This document shows positions 26,094 to 36,326 of a stretch of DNA of 64,000 nt, piece after piece. The stretch lies in assembly GCF_036026595.1 (NCBI RefSeq), contig NZ_JARZFX010000011.1, positions 35,422 through 99,421 on the forward strand, written 5' to 3'. The position numbers and the translations under genes were made by a program. Position 1 is the first letter of the stretch. Each line of letters begins with the position of its first letter. The stretch comes from Virgibacillus_P tibetensis (GTDB taxonomy: Bacteria > Bacillota > Bacilli > Bacillales > Amphibacillaceae). The notes under the pieces were generated by a model. That model saw nothing but the letters and a program-made list of their open reading frames with translations, ran no database searches and had not been told where the DNA came from.

Positions 26094-28244
26094 TCACTTA
26101 GTAAATTCCATTTTCCAGCTAAAAAAATTGTTATCTTGATTCTTTTCATATCTCATATTTGCATTAAATTTGTTACCTTTTTTGCTTGTTAATCCTTTTA
26201 CTGTTACAACTCCGTTTTTCAAAAGAGATTTCACCATCGTTTTAGACGGTTTTTTCTTCATCGTTGCTAGAAATTTATCATTCTTCCAAATGACAAATTT
26301 ACACCCACTTTTCCAATTACTACAGCCAAACCCTTTCTGTCCTTCAATAACTCCACTTCTGCAAATAGGGCACTTTCCTAATACTTCTTTTGTGCTTGAG
26401 GTGGAAACAAGTTCATTAATAATGATGTCCTTCCCACCTTTGATCGTTTCAACTGATTCATTTGTAAAGGAGAAAATCATGCTTAGAAATTCGTTTTTAC
26501 TAGACTTTCCTTTTTGAATATCGGATAAGCTTTTTTCTAACCGCCCAGTAAACTCTAAATCAAATAAATCCTGAACAGGAAACGTTTCTACTAATTTCTT
26601 TCCTAATTCAGTACAAACAAGATTTTTCCCACGGGCAGTGATATACCCTATGTCCTTCAGCTTCTTCATTGTTTCAGCTCTAGTAGCCGGAGTACCTATG
26701 CTGAAACCACTCAGAATAGTCCCTGCCATTTCTTCACTTTCGTCCTCCTTGTAGCCTTTTCCGCATGTTTCCATAACTCGAAGCAATGTTCTCTCCGTAT
26801 GAGACTTCGGGGGTTTGGTAACATGAGAGGAAACCTTGGAATCTAGTAAGTCTACCTCCTCCTGCACATGGACTAATGGTAAAATGGTATCTTTAGATTG
26901 AATATTTTCTACTTTCTTCCACCCTTCGACTAACTGTACTTTTCCTTTAGAAGCGAACACTCCCTCTGCTACATCTACTTTTGTCGTTAACTTCGTTTCT
27001 TCGTATTCTGCTAAGGGCATAAACTGCATAATAAAACGATTTTTTATTGCTGTGTACACCAGCTGGTCATCACTGGAAAGCCGCTTCGGTTTTACGTAAG
27101 TAGGAATAATCGCACTGTGGCTTTCTACTTTGGCGTTGTTAAATACCCTTTTCGTTTTCTGAAATTTAACCTCATCTTTATATGGTAAATCAGAACTATG
27201 TGTCTCCAGAACCTTTGCTGTTTTACCAACTAAACTCTCTTCTAATGCCATACTGGAAGTTCTAGGATAGGTAATAAACTTTTTCTCGTATAGTGATTGG
27301 GCAACTTTTAATACCTTATCTGATGTCCATCCTTTATACTTGTTTGTTATGTAACCTTGAAGATTAGATAAGTTAAATAGTAAAGGAGCGAATTCTTTCT
27401 TTTTCTCCACTTGTTTATCTATAACCACGGCTTGTTTAGCCTGAATAGTTTGATTAACTTTATCTAACATTTCCTTACTTTTAAACTTCTCTTTATTCCC
27501 TTCTACATAGGTTCCCTCATACTTATGCTTGTCTTTTGTTTGGAACGTGGCAGTCAGTTTAAAGTAATCCTCCGGAACAAAGGTTTCAATTTCCATATCC
27601 CGATCATAAATAATCTTGAGAGTCGGCAGTAATACACGGCCTATATTTAAAGCCTTCCCTTTTCCTTTTTGATATTTAAGAGTTGCAACAGATGTTAAAT
27701 TAATACCAATAACCCAGTCCGCCCATTGTCTGCTTATACCAGCATCCCGTAATGGCTTCATCGTATCATTTGGCTTAATGCTTTCCAGCCCTTTTAGAAC
27801 TTCCGTCTGTGTCCACTCATTAAGTAATAAGCGGTAAACTTTCTTGTTGGGCTTCGTGCCACGGTAAATTATGCTATCCCCGATCAACTGACCTTCCCGA
27901 TCGTAGTCACAAGCGGAAATAATCATATCCACATCATTTCTTTTCATTAAGTTGTGAATAATTCTCAGTTGTTTCTCTGCTCCCCGGTCTGACCTTTGTC
28001 TGTTCCGCGGATCGCTTTTAACTTTGTATTTAAAATCAGCTGGGATAAATGGAAAGTTGTCTATTTTCCATCTGGCCATTTTACTTTCATAGTCTTTAGC
28101 GTCATAAAGCTGTACAAGATGACCGAAGGCCCACGTTATTACATAATCGTTGCCTTCAAAATAACCATCTTGTTTGGTCTTAATCTGTAATGCATCTGCA
28201 ATATTTTTTGCTACAGATGGTTTTTCTGCTAAAATGAGTCGCAT
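26094..28244 (-). CDS. topB: DNA topoisomerase III
   Basis: A 716-residue type IA topoisomerase that relaxes and decatenates DNA. The N-terminal Toprim domain shows LAEKPSVAKNIA (catalytic Glu) and CDYDREGQ (DxD). The active-site tyrosine is in FITYPRTSSMA, near residue 324. A C-terminal zinc-ribbon-like segment (CPICRSGVIEG..GCSNWKSGCKFVIW) is followed by a short tail. The length agrees with Bacillus TopB (about 727). AGGTGATAAG precedes the ATG. It is monocistronic. Confidence 0.95.
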   Translation of the reverse strand: MRLILAEKPSVAKNIADALQIKTKQDGYFEGNDYVITWAFGHLVQLYDAKDYESKMARWKIDNFPFIPADFKYKVKSDPRNRQRSDRGAEKQLRIIHNLMKRNDVDMIISACDYDREGQLIGDSIIYRGTKPNKKVYRLLLNEWTQTEVLKGLESIKPNDTMKPLRDAGISRQWADWVIGINLTSVATLKYQKGKGKALNIGRVLLPTLKIIYDRDMEIETFVPEDYFKLTATFQTKDKHKYEGTYVEGNKEKFKSKEMLDKVNQTIQAKQAVVIDKQVEKKKEFAPLLFNLSNLQGYITNKYKGWTSDKVLKVAQSLYEKKFITYPRTSSMALEESLVGKTAKVLETHSSDLPYKDEVKFQKTKRVFNNAKVESHSAIIPTYVKPKRLSSDDQLVYTAIKNRFIMQFMPLAEYEETKLTTKVDVAEGVFASKGKVQLVEGWKKVENIQSKDTILPLVHVQEEVDLLDSKVSSHVTKPPKSHTERTLLRVMETCGKGYKEDESEEMAGTILSGFSIGTPATRAETMKKLKDIGYITARGKNLVCTELGKKLVETFPVQDLFDLEFTGRLEKSLSDIQKGKSSKNEFLSMIFSFTNESVETIKGGKDIIINELVSTSSTKEVLGKCPICRSGVIEGQKGFGCSNWKSGCKFVIWKNDKFLATMKKKPSKTMVKSLLKNGVVTVKGLTSKKGNKFNANMRYEKNQDNNFFSWKMEFTK

Positions 28245-28462
28245 CTTATCACCTATTTTAATTAAATTTGGAGTTTTATAGAATTCATTTAAAGGAGGGA
28301 ACTCTGAAGGGGGAAAGGGATAAAGGAATACAGTTAGTATACTATAAATCTTTAAAACATGCCCCTGAAAATAACTTCTGATTTAGTAATATATCATAGC
28401 CTGACTAATTTCCTGTTTTAATTTAAATCAATCACCAGAAGTAAACAGGAGCACATTTTTGT

Positions 28463-29647
28463 TTATTTTTTCAATTGCTTTGTAAGTGGGTGAATTCCAG
28501 CGCTTTGGATTACCAACGATAATAGCACGGATGCAAATGTCAGTGAGATTAATATGTCATCCTGATCAACTGATGCTTCCAAGCCCATTAGAAGCGCTAC
28601 AGACATGGTACCTTTTATCCCCGACCATGTAATTAAAGCTGTATCGCTCATTTTGAATTCACGTCTCCATGACGGTATGCTTTGCGTAATTCCTGTAAGC
28701 ACCGCAAATCTTATAATAAGCGATAATAAGAATATAATAACCGCTAGTATCCATTGAGAAAAGAGTAGGTAGTCAGCTGCCTGAATACCTATTAATAAAA
28801 AGATTAAAGATAAAACGGATGGTTCAACAACATTCCAAAACCCATCCAGCGAATCACGAAAATGATCTTCCTTAATATTTTTTCCGAATTCAAAGGAAAG
28901 CATCAGTCCGGACGACACAGTAGCAAGAACTCCAGATACACCCGCTGCTTCCCCTAAGTAGTAACTTCCATACGCAACGATCATACTCAACATTACTTGG
29001 TATTCCCGGTGATGGGTATAGTGAACAGCTTTGCTCATCAGCCAGCCGAATGTAACTCCTATGAGGATACCACCTAATGAAACAATCAAAAATTCTCCAA
29101 TGAATGAACCAAGAGAAAATGTAGTATTTTGCACAAACATGACCAACAGGAGGGAATATAAAACAATGCTCGTACCATCATTCAGCATGGATTCTCCTTC
29201 TGCTATATCGGCAATCTTCTCATCGCCGGATGAACCCTTTAGTATAGAAACAACAGACACAGGGTCAGTCGGTGATAATATAGCAGCGATCAACAAGGAT
29301 CCTACCAAGGATAGGGACACAAACAGATTGCCCACAGCGTAAATGGCTAAGCCAAGCAACAAAACAGTTACTACTAAGCCGATGGTACCTAAAGTTCCTA
29401 TAATCCACTTATTTTTACGTAAGTTATCCAATGGAAAGCTATATGCCGAAACAAACAATAACGCAGGAAGAAAAATAGTAAAAATCATTTCCTTAGTTAT
29501 TGAAATAGAATCAAAATAGGGAATGACTGCCAGAGCTAAACCGATACACACCAGTACTACTGGGACTGGAAAATAGTTCTGCTTTTTATCAATAGAAAAT
29601 ACAATGTAGCCAATAGTTAACAACAGTAACACTTGATGTGCACTCAA
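28463..29647 (-). CDS. CPA1-family Na+(K+)/H+ antiporter
   Basis: A 394-residue membrane protein with about 11-12 segments. Family motifs are SPTDPVSVVSILK (about residues 124-136) and EGESMLNDGTSIVLY, the ion-binding Asp region of CPA1 exchangers. It has no C-terminal regulatory domain. It starts at TTG with AGGGAGAG 8 nt upstream. It follows gltS by 25 bp on the same strand, so the two are probably cotranscribed, which would link Na+-driven glutamate uptake to Na+ extrusion. Substrate ion not decidable from sequence. Confidence 0.85.
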   Translation of the reverse strand: MSAHQVLLLLTIGYIVFSIDKKQNYFPVPVVLVCIGLALAVIPYFDSISITKEMIFTIFLPALLFVSAYSFPLDNLRKNKWIIGTLGTIGLVVTVLLLGLAIYAVGNLFVSLSLVGSLLIAAILSPTDPVSVVSILKGSSGDEKIADIAEGESMLNDGTSIVLYSLLLVMFVQNTTFSLGSFIGEFLIVSLGGILIGVTFGWLMSKAVHYTHHREYQVMLSMIVAYGSYYLGEAAGVSGVLATVSSGLMLSFEFGKNIKEDHFRDSLDGFWNVVEPSVLSLIFLLIGIQAADYLLFSQWILAVIIFLLSLIIRFAVLTGITQSIPSWRREFKMSDTALITWSGIKGTMSVALLMGLEASVDQDDILISLTFASVLLSLVIQSAGIHPLTKQLKK

Positions 29648-29672
29648 TTAAGCTTCTCTCCCTTTCACATGT

Positions 29673-31082
29673 TTACTTCCTCCCAAAGTGCAGCAGTCCA
29701 ACCAAAGCTCCTCCAACACACATGATAATTGCGAAGATAAGAAACGGTATGGCGCCAAGCTGGTAAATCAGCGGGATGGATAATGCGGTAACAAGACCTC
29801 CTCCAAGAAAAGGCTCATAAAGCAATTGCTTATAGCCAAACCCTTCAAATGCTGGCGATTCCCCTTTCGGATCAGCAACGCGCATTAATAAAAGCCCTGT
29901 CGCTGTAATCCCCATAGACTGACCAAAATCACCAATCCCACGCTCAAACCAGTAGGTCGGAATAATTCTCGGTGCTAGGATCAAGAATCCAAAGACGTTC
30001 CAGGCAATTCCGGCACCTGCCATAAGTAAGAATGGCACAATATATTCACCAATTACATCCAGCGAAACCGTTGCAATTGCTGTTAAAATTAAAACATCCA
30101 GCGAAAACCCCTGAATCCGATTAATCATTCTGCGATCAAGCACTTCCGCATTATCAATCTTATTGAAAATAACTTGAATAATGATACCGCCAATCATTGC
30201 TAATGGAAACAAGGGAATATAAGTCATAAATTCGGAATCAGTAATTGCACCCCATGTAACACTTTCAATCCATATGAGCATTTCAAGGAGCAGCCAACCG
30301 ACAAACACTGCCATACCTACCACTGCAAAATGCAGGGATAATGGTTCAATTGATTCTGGTCTGACAGTCATATTCGCAGCAGGTTCCCTGTTCTGAAACT
30401 CCATTATCCCTTGCTTTCTCAATGTAGAAAAACCTTTAACATCTTTTATGATATTTGTATTTCCTTTACGAACAGCCCAATTGATTAAAATTATTCCAAT
30501 GATCACACCTGAGAGCACACCTATTGTAGCTAGTCCAATCGCAAGGTCATACCCTTCTGCAAAACCCAGCTCTTCAAATGTTCCAGATAGCCCAGCTGCA
30601 GTTCCATGCCCACCTTCAAAGGCCACTTCTATCAGCGCACCAGCCATTGGAGGCAGACCGAAGAACGGTGATAATACAAGGACAGCAAGTAAGATACCAA
30701 TAACATATTGTCCCCAGCCTATTGTCCAACCAAAGGCTAATTGTGGGCCACCATACTTCCATATCTTAGATAATGTAGGAATGGTTGCTCCGAGAAATAA
30801 TGTGGCAAATACAATATTAATTGTTAAACCAGGTAATGCTTCCCAAACCTCCATTACTTCCTCAGTCATTATTCCATTCACCCAAAAAGAATCCTCGTTA
30901 ACAAAATTTTTCAATATATTCCCGAGTAATTGTGGTCCTAAGAAAAGCGCCAGAAATCCACCAATTATAGATGAGGGTAGAAATAAATTCTGCAGCCATT
31001 TAATACGAACACGAATCCATTTACCTAAAAGTAAAAAAAAAGCCAAATATAATAAGGTAAACCCTATTTGATCAGGTGTCAT
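29673..31082 (-). CDS. gltS: GltS-like sodium/glutamate symporter
   Basis: A 469-residue protein with at least ten membrane segments and the ESS-family signature VAFEGGHGTAAGLSGTF (about residues 153-170), plus a second related re-entrant region near GIGDFGQSMGITATGLLL. The ESS family carries Na+-coupled glutamate uptake. Glutamate is both an osmolyte and the precursor of the aspartate semialdehyde and diaminobutyrate route, which fits an ectoine producer. AAAGGAG lies 8 nt before the ATG. Confidence 0.88.
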   Translation of the reverse strand: MTPDQIGFTLLYLAFFLLLGKWIRVRIKWLQNLFLPSSIIGGFLALFLGPQLLGNILKNFVNEDSFWVNGIMTEEVMEVWEALPGLTINIVFATLFLGATIPTLSKIWKYGGPQLAFGWTIGWGQYVIGILLAVLVLSPFFGLPPMAGALIEVAFEGGHGTAAGLSGTFEELGFAEGYDLAIGLATIGVLSGVIIGIILINWAVRKGNTNIIKDVKGFSTLRKQGIMEFQNREPAANMTVRPESIEPLSLHFAVVGMAVFVGWLLLEMLIWIESVTWGAITDSEFMTYIPLFPLAMIGGIIIQVIFNKIDNAEVLDRRMINRIQGFSLDVLILTAIATVSLDVIGEYIVPFLLMAGAGIAWNVFGFLILAPRIIPTYWFERGIGDFGQSMGITATGLLLMRVADPKGESPAFEGFGYKQLLYEPFLGGGLVTALSIPLIYQLGAIPFLIFAIIMCVGGALVGLLHFGRK

Positions 31083-31192
31083 CGCTTATACTCCTTTTTT
31101 AAAAAAAGTTTTAATTTCTAATTGGCTACCCCATATATGTTTTTTTCAAACTACTATGGTTTACAATTAGGAGTTTATTACCAAACGAAAAA

Positions 31193-31233
31193 GGCTGAAC
31201 AAAGTAGATTTCCTATCTTTGTTCAGCCTTTTT
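31193..31233 (-). terminator. Rho-independent terminator after the catalase gene
   Basis: GGCTGAACAAAG pairs perfectly with CTTTGTTCAGCC around a 12-nt loop, with T runs on both strands. Confidence 0.9.
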
Positions 31234-31256
31234 ATAGAATCTAAAAAAAATCACGA

Positions 31257-32117
31257 TTACATCATATCTGGATCAGGCGCATCATCTGACTTCCGCAGCG
31301 CCCACAACGGCGTATCATGGATATACGGTGGTGCCGGAGCAAGATGAGGCGCCGGAGCAAATGCTACAGGCTTATCAACGTAATTAAAAGTACCACAGCT
31401 ATCCATACTTGGACCATGTGCCCAGCGTCCTGTTGCGCTTTCGTCTCCAGCAGAATAATTAAACAGCGTATATGCTACCTGTTCTTTTTGTAATTCTCTC
31501 GGAAATGTACTAGGAACTACAATGTTCTCCTTCTCTTCCAACTCACGGCACGCTGCATACCACTGGTTCTGGTGCATCGTATCCCTGGCAATCAACCAAG
31601 AGAGCATATCCCTTACCCCACGGTCAGTTGTTTGTTCATATAATCTTACAGCCTGCAGTCTTCCCTGAGATTCGGCATTCAAATTAGAACGAAAGTCTGC
31701 TAGCAAATTTCCGCTCGCAATAATGTAATCGGCGGTCCAGCGATTACCTACACTGTCTGCTGGCATGGCGCCCAAGCCAGATACAATCGTGTGCTGCGGA
31801 TTTGAACCACCTAAGATTGCTGCTATAACCGGATCTTTAGCAGCATCCTCTAGTTCCACATCTGGTGCTCCGTCTAATAATCTAGCAATCATTGTAGCAA
31901 GCATCTCGATATGTGCCAGTTCCTCTGTACCTGTATCCATCAATAAATCCTTATACTTGCCATCTCCACGAGTGTTCCATCCTTGGAATAGATACTGCAT
32001 TGCTACAGAAATCTCACCAAATTGTCCTCCTAATATTTCTTGCAGTTTTTTAGCATAGACAGGATCAGGCCGTTCTGGCTTTGCGTGGTACTGTAATTCC
32101 TTTACATGATAAAACAA
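31257..32117 (-). CDS. Manganese (non-haem) catalase
   Basis: A 286-residue di-manganese catalase that breaks down hydrogen peroxide. Metal ligands are visible at Glu35 (FGEISVAMQY), Glu66 and His69 (EELAHIEM), and in the NAESQGR and RDTMHQNQW motifs. I chose the TTG at 32117 (MFYHVKELQYHAK) because AAGGAAG lies 8 nt upstream and family members begin this way; the ATG at 32135 lies inside that binding site. The C-terminal tail is proline/alanine-rich (AFAPAPHLAPAPPY). Such enzymes are found in vegetative cells and spore coats of bacilli. Confidence 0.93.
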   Translation of the reverse strand: MFYHVKELQYHAKPERPDPVYAKKLQEILGGQFGEISVAMQYLFQGWNTRGDGKYKDLLMDTGTEELAHIEMLATMIARLLDGAPDVELEDAAKDPVIAAILGGSNPQHTIVSGLGAMPADSVGNRWTADYIIASGNLLADFRSNLNAESQGRLQAVRLYEQTTDRGVRDMLSWLIARDTMHQNQWYAACRELEEKENIVVPSTFPRELQKEQVAYTLFNYSAGDESATGRWAHGPSMDSCGTFNYVDKPVAFAPAPHLAPAPPYIHDTPLWALRKSDDAPDPDMM

Positions 32118-32241
32118 TACACTCACTTCCTTCATGTAGTTACAAGCTGGGTATTTACCTACCCTCTTACTTAATTATTCCACCAGCCTGAACAATGTGA
32201 ATAGAAATAAGCGTGAGATCAAATGATATAGCCTATTGTCT

Positions 32242-34035
32242 TTAGGCAGGTGGTTCTAAACTAATAATAACATCCTCCGTCTCCACCTTTACTTTTTGCT
32301 CATCTGTGAAAAATTGCAGTTTCCCAGAAGGTTTCAGATTAAATAGCGGTATCACTTTGGTATTCCTATCCTTTCGAAAATCATCATAACTATAAGCTTC
32401 TGTTAAATGTGTTTTTTTAAATTGATACCCTGTCTCCACCTTTTCGATTAACTCTTCTATTACTATCTCTTCTGAAAATAAAACTTCGCCACTTACGGTC
32501 CAAATTGGTGAAGTAGACTTCTTGTCTTGTTGTTCTCTGGTATTTAATTTAAATACATGTCTTCTTCCAAATTCTTCGATATGCCTGGAACTGACCAGTG
32601 CATTATAAGACTCTGTTTCAGTAGCGCTGATCAAGTAGTCGTAAGTTTGTTTATCAAACTGACCGTCTGATTCTGCAGCTAAAATTTCAGTTTTCACATA
32701 AGGAAGCTCGTGATCATCAGCAGACTTCAATCTCTTTTTAGATGTATCAACAAGTAATACCGGAATCCCCATCTCCTTCATAAAGCCACCGAACTTGACA
32801 GTAAATGGATTACTTCCGACTAACAAAACACTTGGCTTGCCTTCCATAGCCAACCCTAATTTCCTTGCCAGCCACCCCAACGAGAAGCCATGGAGACATA
32901 CACTGCCAAAGACCAATGCAAATGTTATAGCACTTACCATTTCTGCGCCTTCAAACTCCTGATCAATTAATAAAGCAGCAAAGTAATTGGCAACCGTTAG
33001 TGCAACAATTCCCCGAGGAGCAATCCATCCAAGCAGGATTTTTTCTTTCATTTGCAAGTCGGTTCTTATGGTAGCAATATAAATTGCCAATGGACGGATA
33101 ATGAACAGCATCACTGCAACATAGCCAAGTACTTCAATATTCATGATCTCGTGTAATGTTTCTCTTGCAATAGAAGCTGTTAACATAACAAAAATAGCTG
33201 AAATTAATATAGTGGACACGTTTTCCTTAAATGCCCTCATATCCTGAATAGCAGGAAGATTTAGGTTAGCTAACGTAATCCCCATAACCGTAACCGCTAA
33301 AAGTCCTGTCTCTTCCATGATCAAATCTGAAATAGTAAAGGTAGTAATGACGACTGCAAGCATGATTGGCGACTTTATGAATTCTGGTACATACCCTTTT
33401 ACTAATAACCATCCCAAAACCTTAGCAATTAAATACCCCATTACCCCAACAAGTCCAGAGGTAACAAAAAATACTAATAAAGACAAATAACCAACATCAT
33501 TATTAAATAAAAATAGGACAACCTGGTAAGCAAGTACTGCAAGTAAGGCGCCAATAGGATCTATAATAATTCCTTCCCACTTAAGTATTTTAGATGGTCT
33601 GGATTTTAATTTTGCTTGCCTTAAAAGAGGTAGAATAACGGTGGGCCCTGTTACAATAAATAAAGCACTAATTACAAATGAAACAGGCCAGGACAAACCT
33701 GCAATAAAATAAGCAGCAAAAGCCCCAAGCAACCAACGAATCAAAGAGCCGATAGTGACAATACGTGTAATCGGCCGACCAAGACCCCGGATCTCCTTGA
33801 AGTGTAAGTTAAGACTACCCTCAAACAGGACAATTGCCACAGCTATTGAAATAATCGGGTCGTACATTGCACCAAAGTCTTCAATAGGGTTAACAATTCT
33901 CAATCCCGGTCCAACAAGTAAACCCGTTACCGACATGATTACAATTGCTGGTAATCGAAACCTCCATGCCAACCACTGGGCACTTATACCTAACACGATG
34001 ACGATTATGACCTTTAATAACATTGAGTCTATCAT
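32242..34035 (-). CDS. CPA-family cation/proton antiporter with RCK-like regulatory tail
   Basis: A 597-residue protein. About 12 membrane segments occupy residues 1-390 (WEGIIIDPIGALLAVLAY and GWIAPRGIVALTVANYF are the ion-binding and conserved motifs). A cytoplasmic domain follows with a nucleotide-binding Rossmann start (PSVLLVGSNPFTVKFGGFM) and a TrkA-C-like end. Such tails gate transport in response to nucleotides or salt. AAGGGGT precedes the ATG. It is a second antiporter within 4 kb of the first, in keeping with a halophile. The transported ion cannot be read from sequence. Confidence 0.88.
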   Translation of the reverse strand: MIDSMLLKVIIVIVLGISAQWLAWRFRLPAIVIMSVTGLLVGPGLRIVNPIEDFGAMYDPIISIAVAIVLFEGSLNLHFKEIRGLGRPITRIVTIGSLIRWLLGAFAAYFIAGLSWPVSFVISALFIVTGPTVILPLLRQAKLKSRPSKILKWEGIIIDPIGALLAVLAYQVVLFLFNNDVGYLSLLVFFVTSGLVGVMGYLIAKVLGWLLVKGYVPEFIKSPIMLAVVITTFTISDLIMEETGLLAVTVMGITLANLNLPAIQDMRAFKENVSTILISAIFVMLTASIARETLHEIMNIEVLGYVAVMLFIIRPLAIYIATIRTDLQMKEKILLGWIAPRGIVALTVANYFAALLIDQEFEGAEMVSAITFALVFGSVCLHGFSLGWLARKLGLAMEGKPSVLLVGSNPFTVKFGGFMKEMGIPVLLVDTSKKRLKSADDHELPYVKTEILAAESDGQFDKQTYDYLISATETESYNALVSSRHIEEFGRRHVFKLNTREQQDKKSTSPIWTVSGEVLFSEEIVIEELIEKVETGYQFKKTHLTEAYSYDDFRKDRNTKVIPLFNLKPSGKLQFFTDEQKVKVETEDVIISLEPPA

Positions 34036-34164
34036 TAAACTACCCCTTGCATTTTCACTCTAACGTATAAAAATTATACCCTTATTTATCAAAGTGAAAC
34101 TTTCATGCGAAGGAAACATCCATAACTGGTAGATCACCTGTTTTGATGAATTCACTATACCTAC

Positions 34165-34195
34165 ACAAAAAAAACAGCCCCTACATCCCGCTGTT
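34165..34195 (-). terminator. Terminator of the SAM-riboswitch operon
   Basis: AACAGC / GCTGTT stem with a GC-rich inner part and a run of eight T residues on the minus strand, 20 bp after the ATP-grasp gene. Confidence 0.8.
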
Positions 34196-34214
34196 GGGTG
34201 TAAGGACACAATTT

Positions 34215-35174
34215 TCACGATGCTGTAGTAGATCCTTCCAGCCTTTTAAGCTCGTTACCTAGAAAGTTAGCTACTTCCAGCATTCCATATTTTTTACGAC
34301 TCTTAGCTTCAGCATCGCTATTATAATTGGTGTTTGTATTAATATCATACGTATAAATGTTTCCATCTTTATCCTCAATGAACTCAATTCCCGCGACTTG
34401 GATATTGTTTGCAGCAAGGACTTTTTCATATTTTTCAAGTACTGGATGATCAAATCCTTCTCTGATTTGAAATTTATCTGGTGCTGACGCTTCTTCGCCT
34501 GCAGGACAAAACAAATCATCAATGGTACAAGCATCTGCTGGACATAGTTCAAAGCCTTCAGATGTATCTACACGAACTGCATAGACAAACTTACCACCAA
34601 CAAATTCACAGCGCGTAATGTACGACTCCGGAGATTCGATATACTCTTGAATCAATGTTATACCGTCAACCGGCTCTTCAAAATTCTCCCCCTCTACATA
34701 GCTTCGTAATGCAGTGACAGATTGGAAGAGTTGGACACCAAGACCTTTTCCAGCCCGGTTATGCTTCGTAATAAATTTAATGCCTTCAAAAGTCTCTGCA
34801 GCTTTCAATAGTTCCTCTTTTCCGACTGCAGCTATCGTCTTCGGTGTTTTGATTCCAAATTTCTCAAGTTCCAAATACTGTAATACCTTACTTACTTCCA
34901 ACTGAAGTGCCCTGCTGCCATTAACCACCTTTCGACCATTTTGTTCCAGCCATGAAAGTACCGCACTCGTTAATTCAGGCGCAAATCGATGTCCCCTAGT
35001 ATGTGATGAAGCACTCATCCGATTATAAAAAATACCTTCCGGTGGCTCGGACGTCAAGTCAACCTTTCCACTATCCAATAACCAATCCTCATAAGGAAGC
35101 TCTAACTCTTCCAATCTTTTAAATAAATGCTCTGTCCATTCATTATTTTCATGTATCACATATATTTTACTCAC
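34215..35174 (-). CDS. RimK-like ATP-grasp ligase
   Basis: A 319-residue enzyme. The N-terminal domain begins SKIYVIHENNEWTEHLF. The ATP-grasp core includes FITKHNRAGKGLGVQLF (ATP-binding loop) and AGIEFIEDKDGNIYTYDINTNTNYN (Mg-binding Asp/Asn residues). Members join an acid to an amine using ATP. The start is GTG at 35174: AGGAGG lies 7 nt upstream and the GTG overlaps the monooxygenase stop (GTGA), so translation is coupled. The longer upstream frame runs antisense-like through that gene and is rejected. It sits under a SAM riboswitch, so its substrate is probably a sulfur compound or sulfur-linked amino acid. Substrate unknown. Confidence 0.85.
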   Translation of the reverse strand: MSKIYVIHENNEWTEHLFKRLEELELPYEDWLLDSGKVDLTSEPPEGIFYNRMSASSHTRGHRFAPELTSAVLSWLEQNGRKVVNGSRALQLEVSKVLQYLELEKFGIKTPKTIAAVGKEELLKAAETFEGIKFITKHNRAGKGLGVQLFQSVTALRSYVEGENFEEPVDGITLIQEYIESPESYITRCEFVGGKFVYAVRVDTSEGFELCPADACTIDDLFCPAGEEASAPDKFQIREGFDHPVLEKYEKVLAANNIQVAGIEFIEDKDGNIYTYDINTNTNYNSDAEAKSRKKYGMLEVANFLGNELKRLEGSTTAS

Positions 35175-36235
35175 TGCACTACCTCCTGGTCCGTTTTTTT
35201 TGCTCGCAATTCCTCTACCTTGGGCATAACCTGCTTTGAAAAGTTTTCCAATTCCTCTAATTGTGGCGAACATTGTAATAACAATAAGTCGACTCCTGCG
35301 TCTTCAAATTCGAGTATCTGCTTAGCAATGTGTTCAGGTGTCCCTACTAAGTTGGGTCGTATTCCTCGATTTGATACGGAGTAATCCTGCAGCTGAATTT
35401 GTTGTTCAAGCTGGGATTTGGTTGTAAAATCTTTGAATCCGGCATATGCTCCTGATTCTTTAACAGTAGTAATCCGTTTTAATTCTTCAAGTGCCTCTTC
35501 TTCCGTTTCCCGACAAATCACATAGGCTGCCATACCAAAGGATTTTAATGGTTCACGGTCTGAATATTTCCTTCGTTCTTTCATATCCAAAATTTTTGCT
35601 CTTGCTTCTTCTACTGTATGCCCGTGCATGACATAAGCATCACATAAAGATGATATAACCTGCTTGCCTTTTTCACTTTCTCCACCAGCATACAATAATG
35701 GGTTCGGTCGTTGAACTGGCTTTGGTGCTAGCTTTGTATTTTCAATTTGATAAAATTTACCATTATATGAAAATGTCTCTTCTGTCCATAAACCTTTTAA
35801 AACTTCAAGAAATTCGATGGTACGTTCATAACGCTCATCATGCTCTGTGAAATCAGCACCGTACTGTTTAGCTTCCTCAGCCCACCATCCGGAAACAACA
35901 TTTAATGTGAATCGACCATTACTGATATGATCTATATTAGCTGCCATCTTTGCTGTCACCGCGGGATTATGAAAAACCGGACGAACTGCTGTCATTATCT
36001 CAATTTTCTCTGTTACTGCTGCCAAAGCTGCTGCAGTCGACCAAGCCTCTATGGAATCTTCATCTGTTCCCTTTATATCATTTAAATACAATTCAGCAAT
36101 TAACGTTGTATCATACCCCCATTTTTCAGCGGATTGTATAACTTTTTTTGCATAATCAAATGTGGGTGGCATACCTTCATCCTCAACATTCCTCAACCAT
36201 CCGCCAAAAATAGGTAACCAAAATCCGTATTTCAT
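35171..36235 (-). CDS. Luciferase-like flavin-dependent monooxygenase (SsuD/SfnG type)
   Basis: A 354-residue TIM-barrel enzyme starting MKYGFWLPIFGGWLRN at 36235 (AGGAGTGG about 6 nt upstream). LLM-family features include the RPVFHNPAVTAKMAANIDHISNGRFTLN region cut here by NVVSGWWAEEAKQYG and the C-terminal LVGTPEHIAKQI. The closest functional types use FMNH2 and oxygen to release sulfite from organosulfur compounds such as alkanesulfonates or dimethylsulfone. Control by a SAM-I riboswitch supports a sulfur-scavenging role when methionine/SAM is low. No dedicated sulfonate transporter lies nearby. Confidence 0.88.
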   Translation of the reverse strand: MKYGFWLPIFGGWLRNVEDEGMPPTFDYAKKVIQSAEKWGYDTTLIAELYLNDIKGTDEDSIEAWSTAAALAAVTEKIEIMTAVRPVFHNPAVTAKMAANIDHISNGRFTLNVVSGWWAEEAKQYGADFTEHDERYERTIEFLEVLKGLWTEETFSYNGKFYQIENTKLAPKPVQRPNPLLYAGGESEKGKQVISSLCDAYVMHGHTVEEARAKILDMKERRKYSDREPLKSFGMAAYVICRETEEEALEELKRITTVKESGAYAGFKDFTTKSQLEQQIQLQDYSVSNRGIRPNLVGTPEHIAKQILEFEDAGVDLLLLQCSPQLEELENFSKQVMPKVEELRAKKTDQEVVQ

Positions 36236-36269
36236 GTACCCACTCCTGTTCTTCTTTGCTATTTTAAAC

Positions 36270-36302
36270 AAAAAAACTCTTTTCAGGTTAAGAAAAGAGT
36301 TT
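36270..36302 (-). terminator. Riboswitch-linked intrinsic terminator
   Basis: AAACTCTTTTC pairs with GAAAAGAGTTT around TTAACCT, followed by T residues. It lies between the SAM aptamer and the monooxygenase start, the standard position of an S-box expression platform. Confidence 0.9.
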
Positions 36303-36326
36303 AAGATCACGAAGGATTCTTCCCCT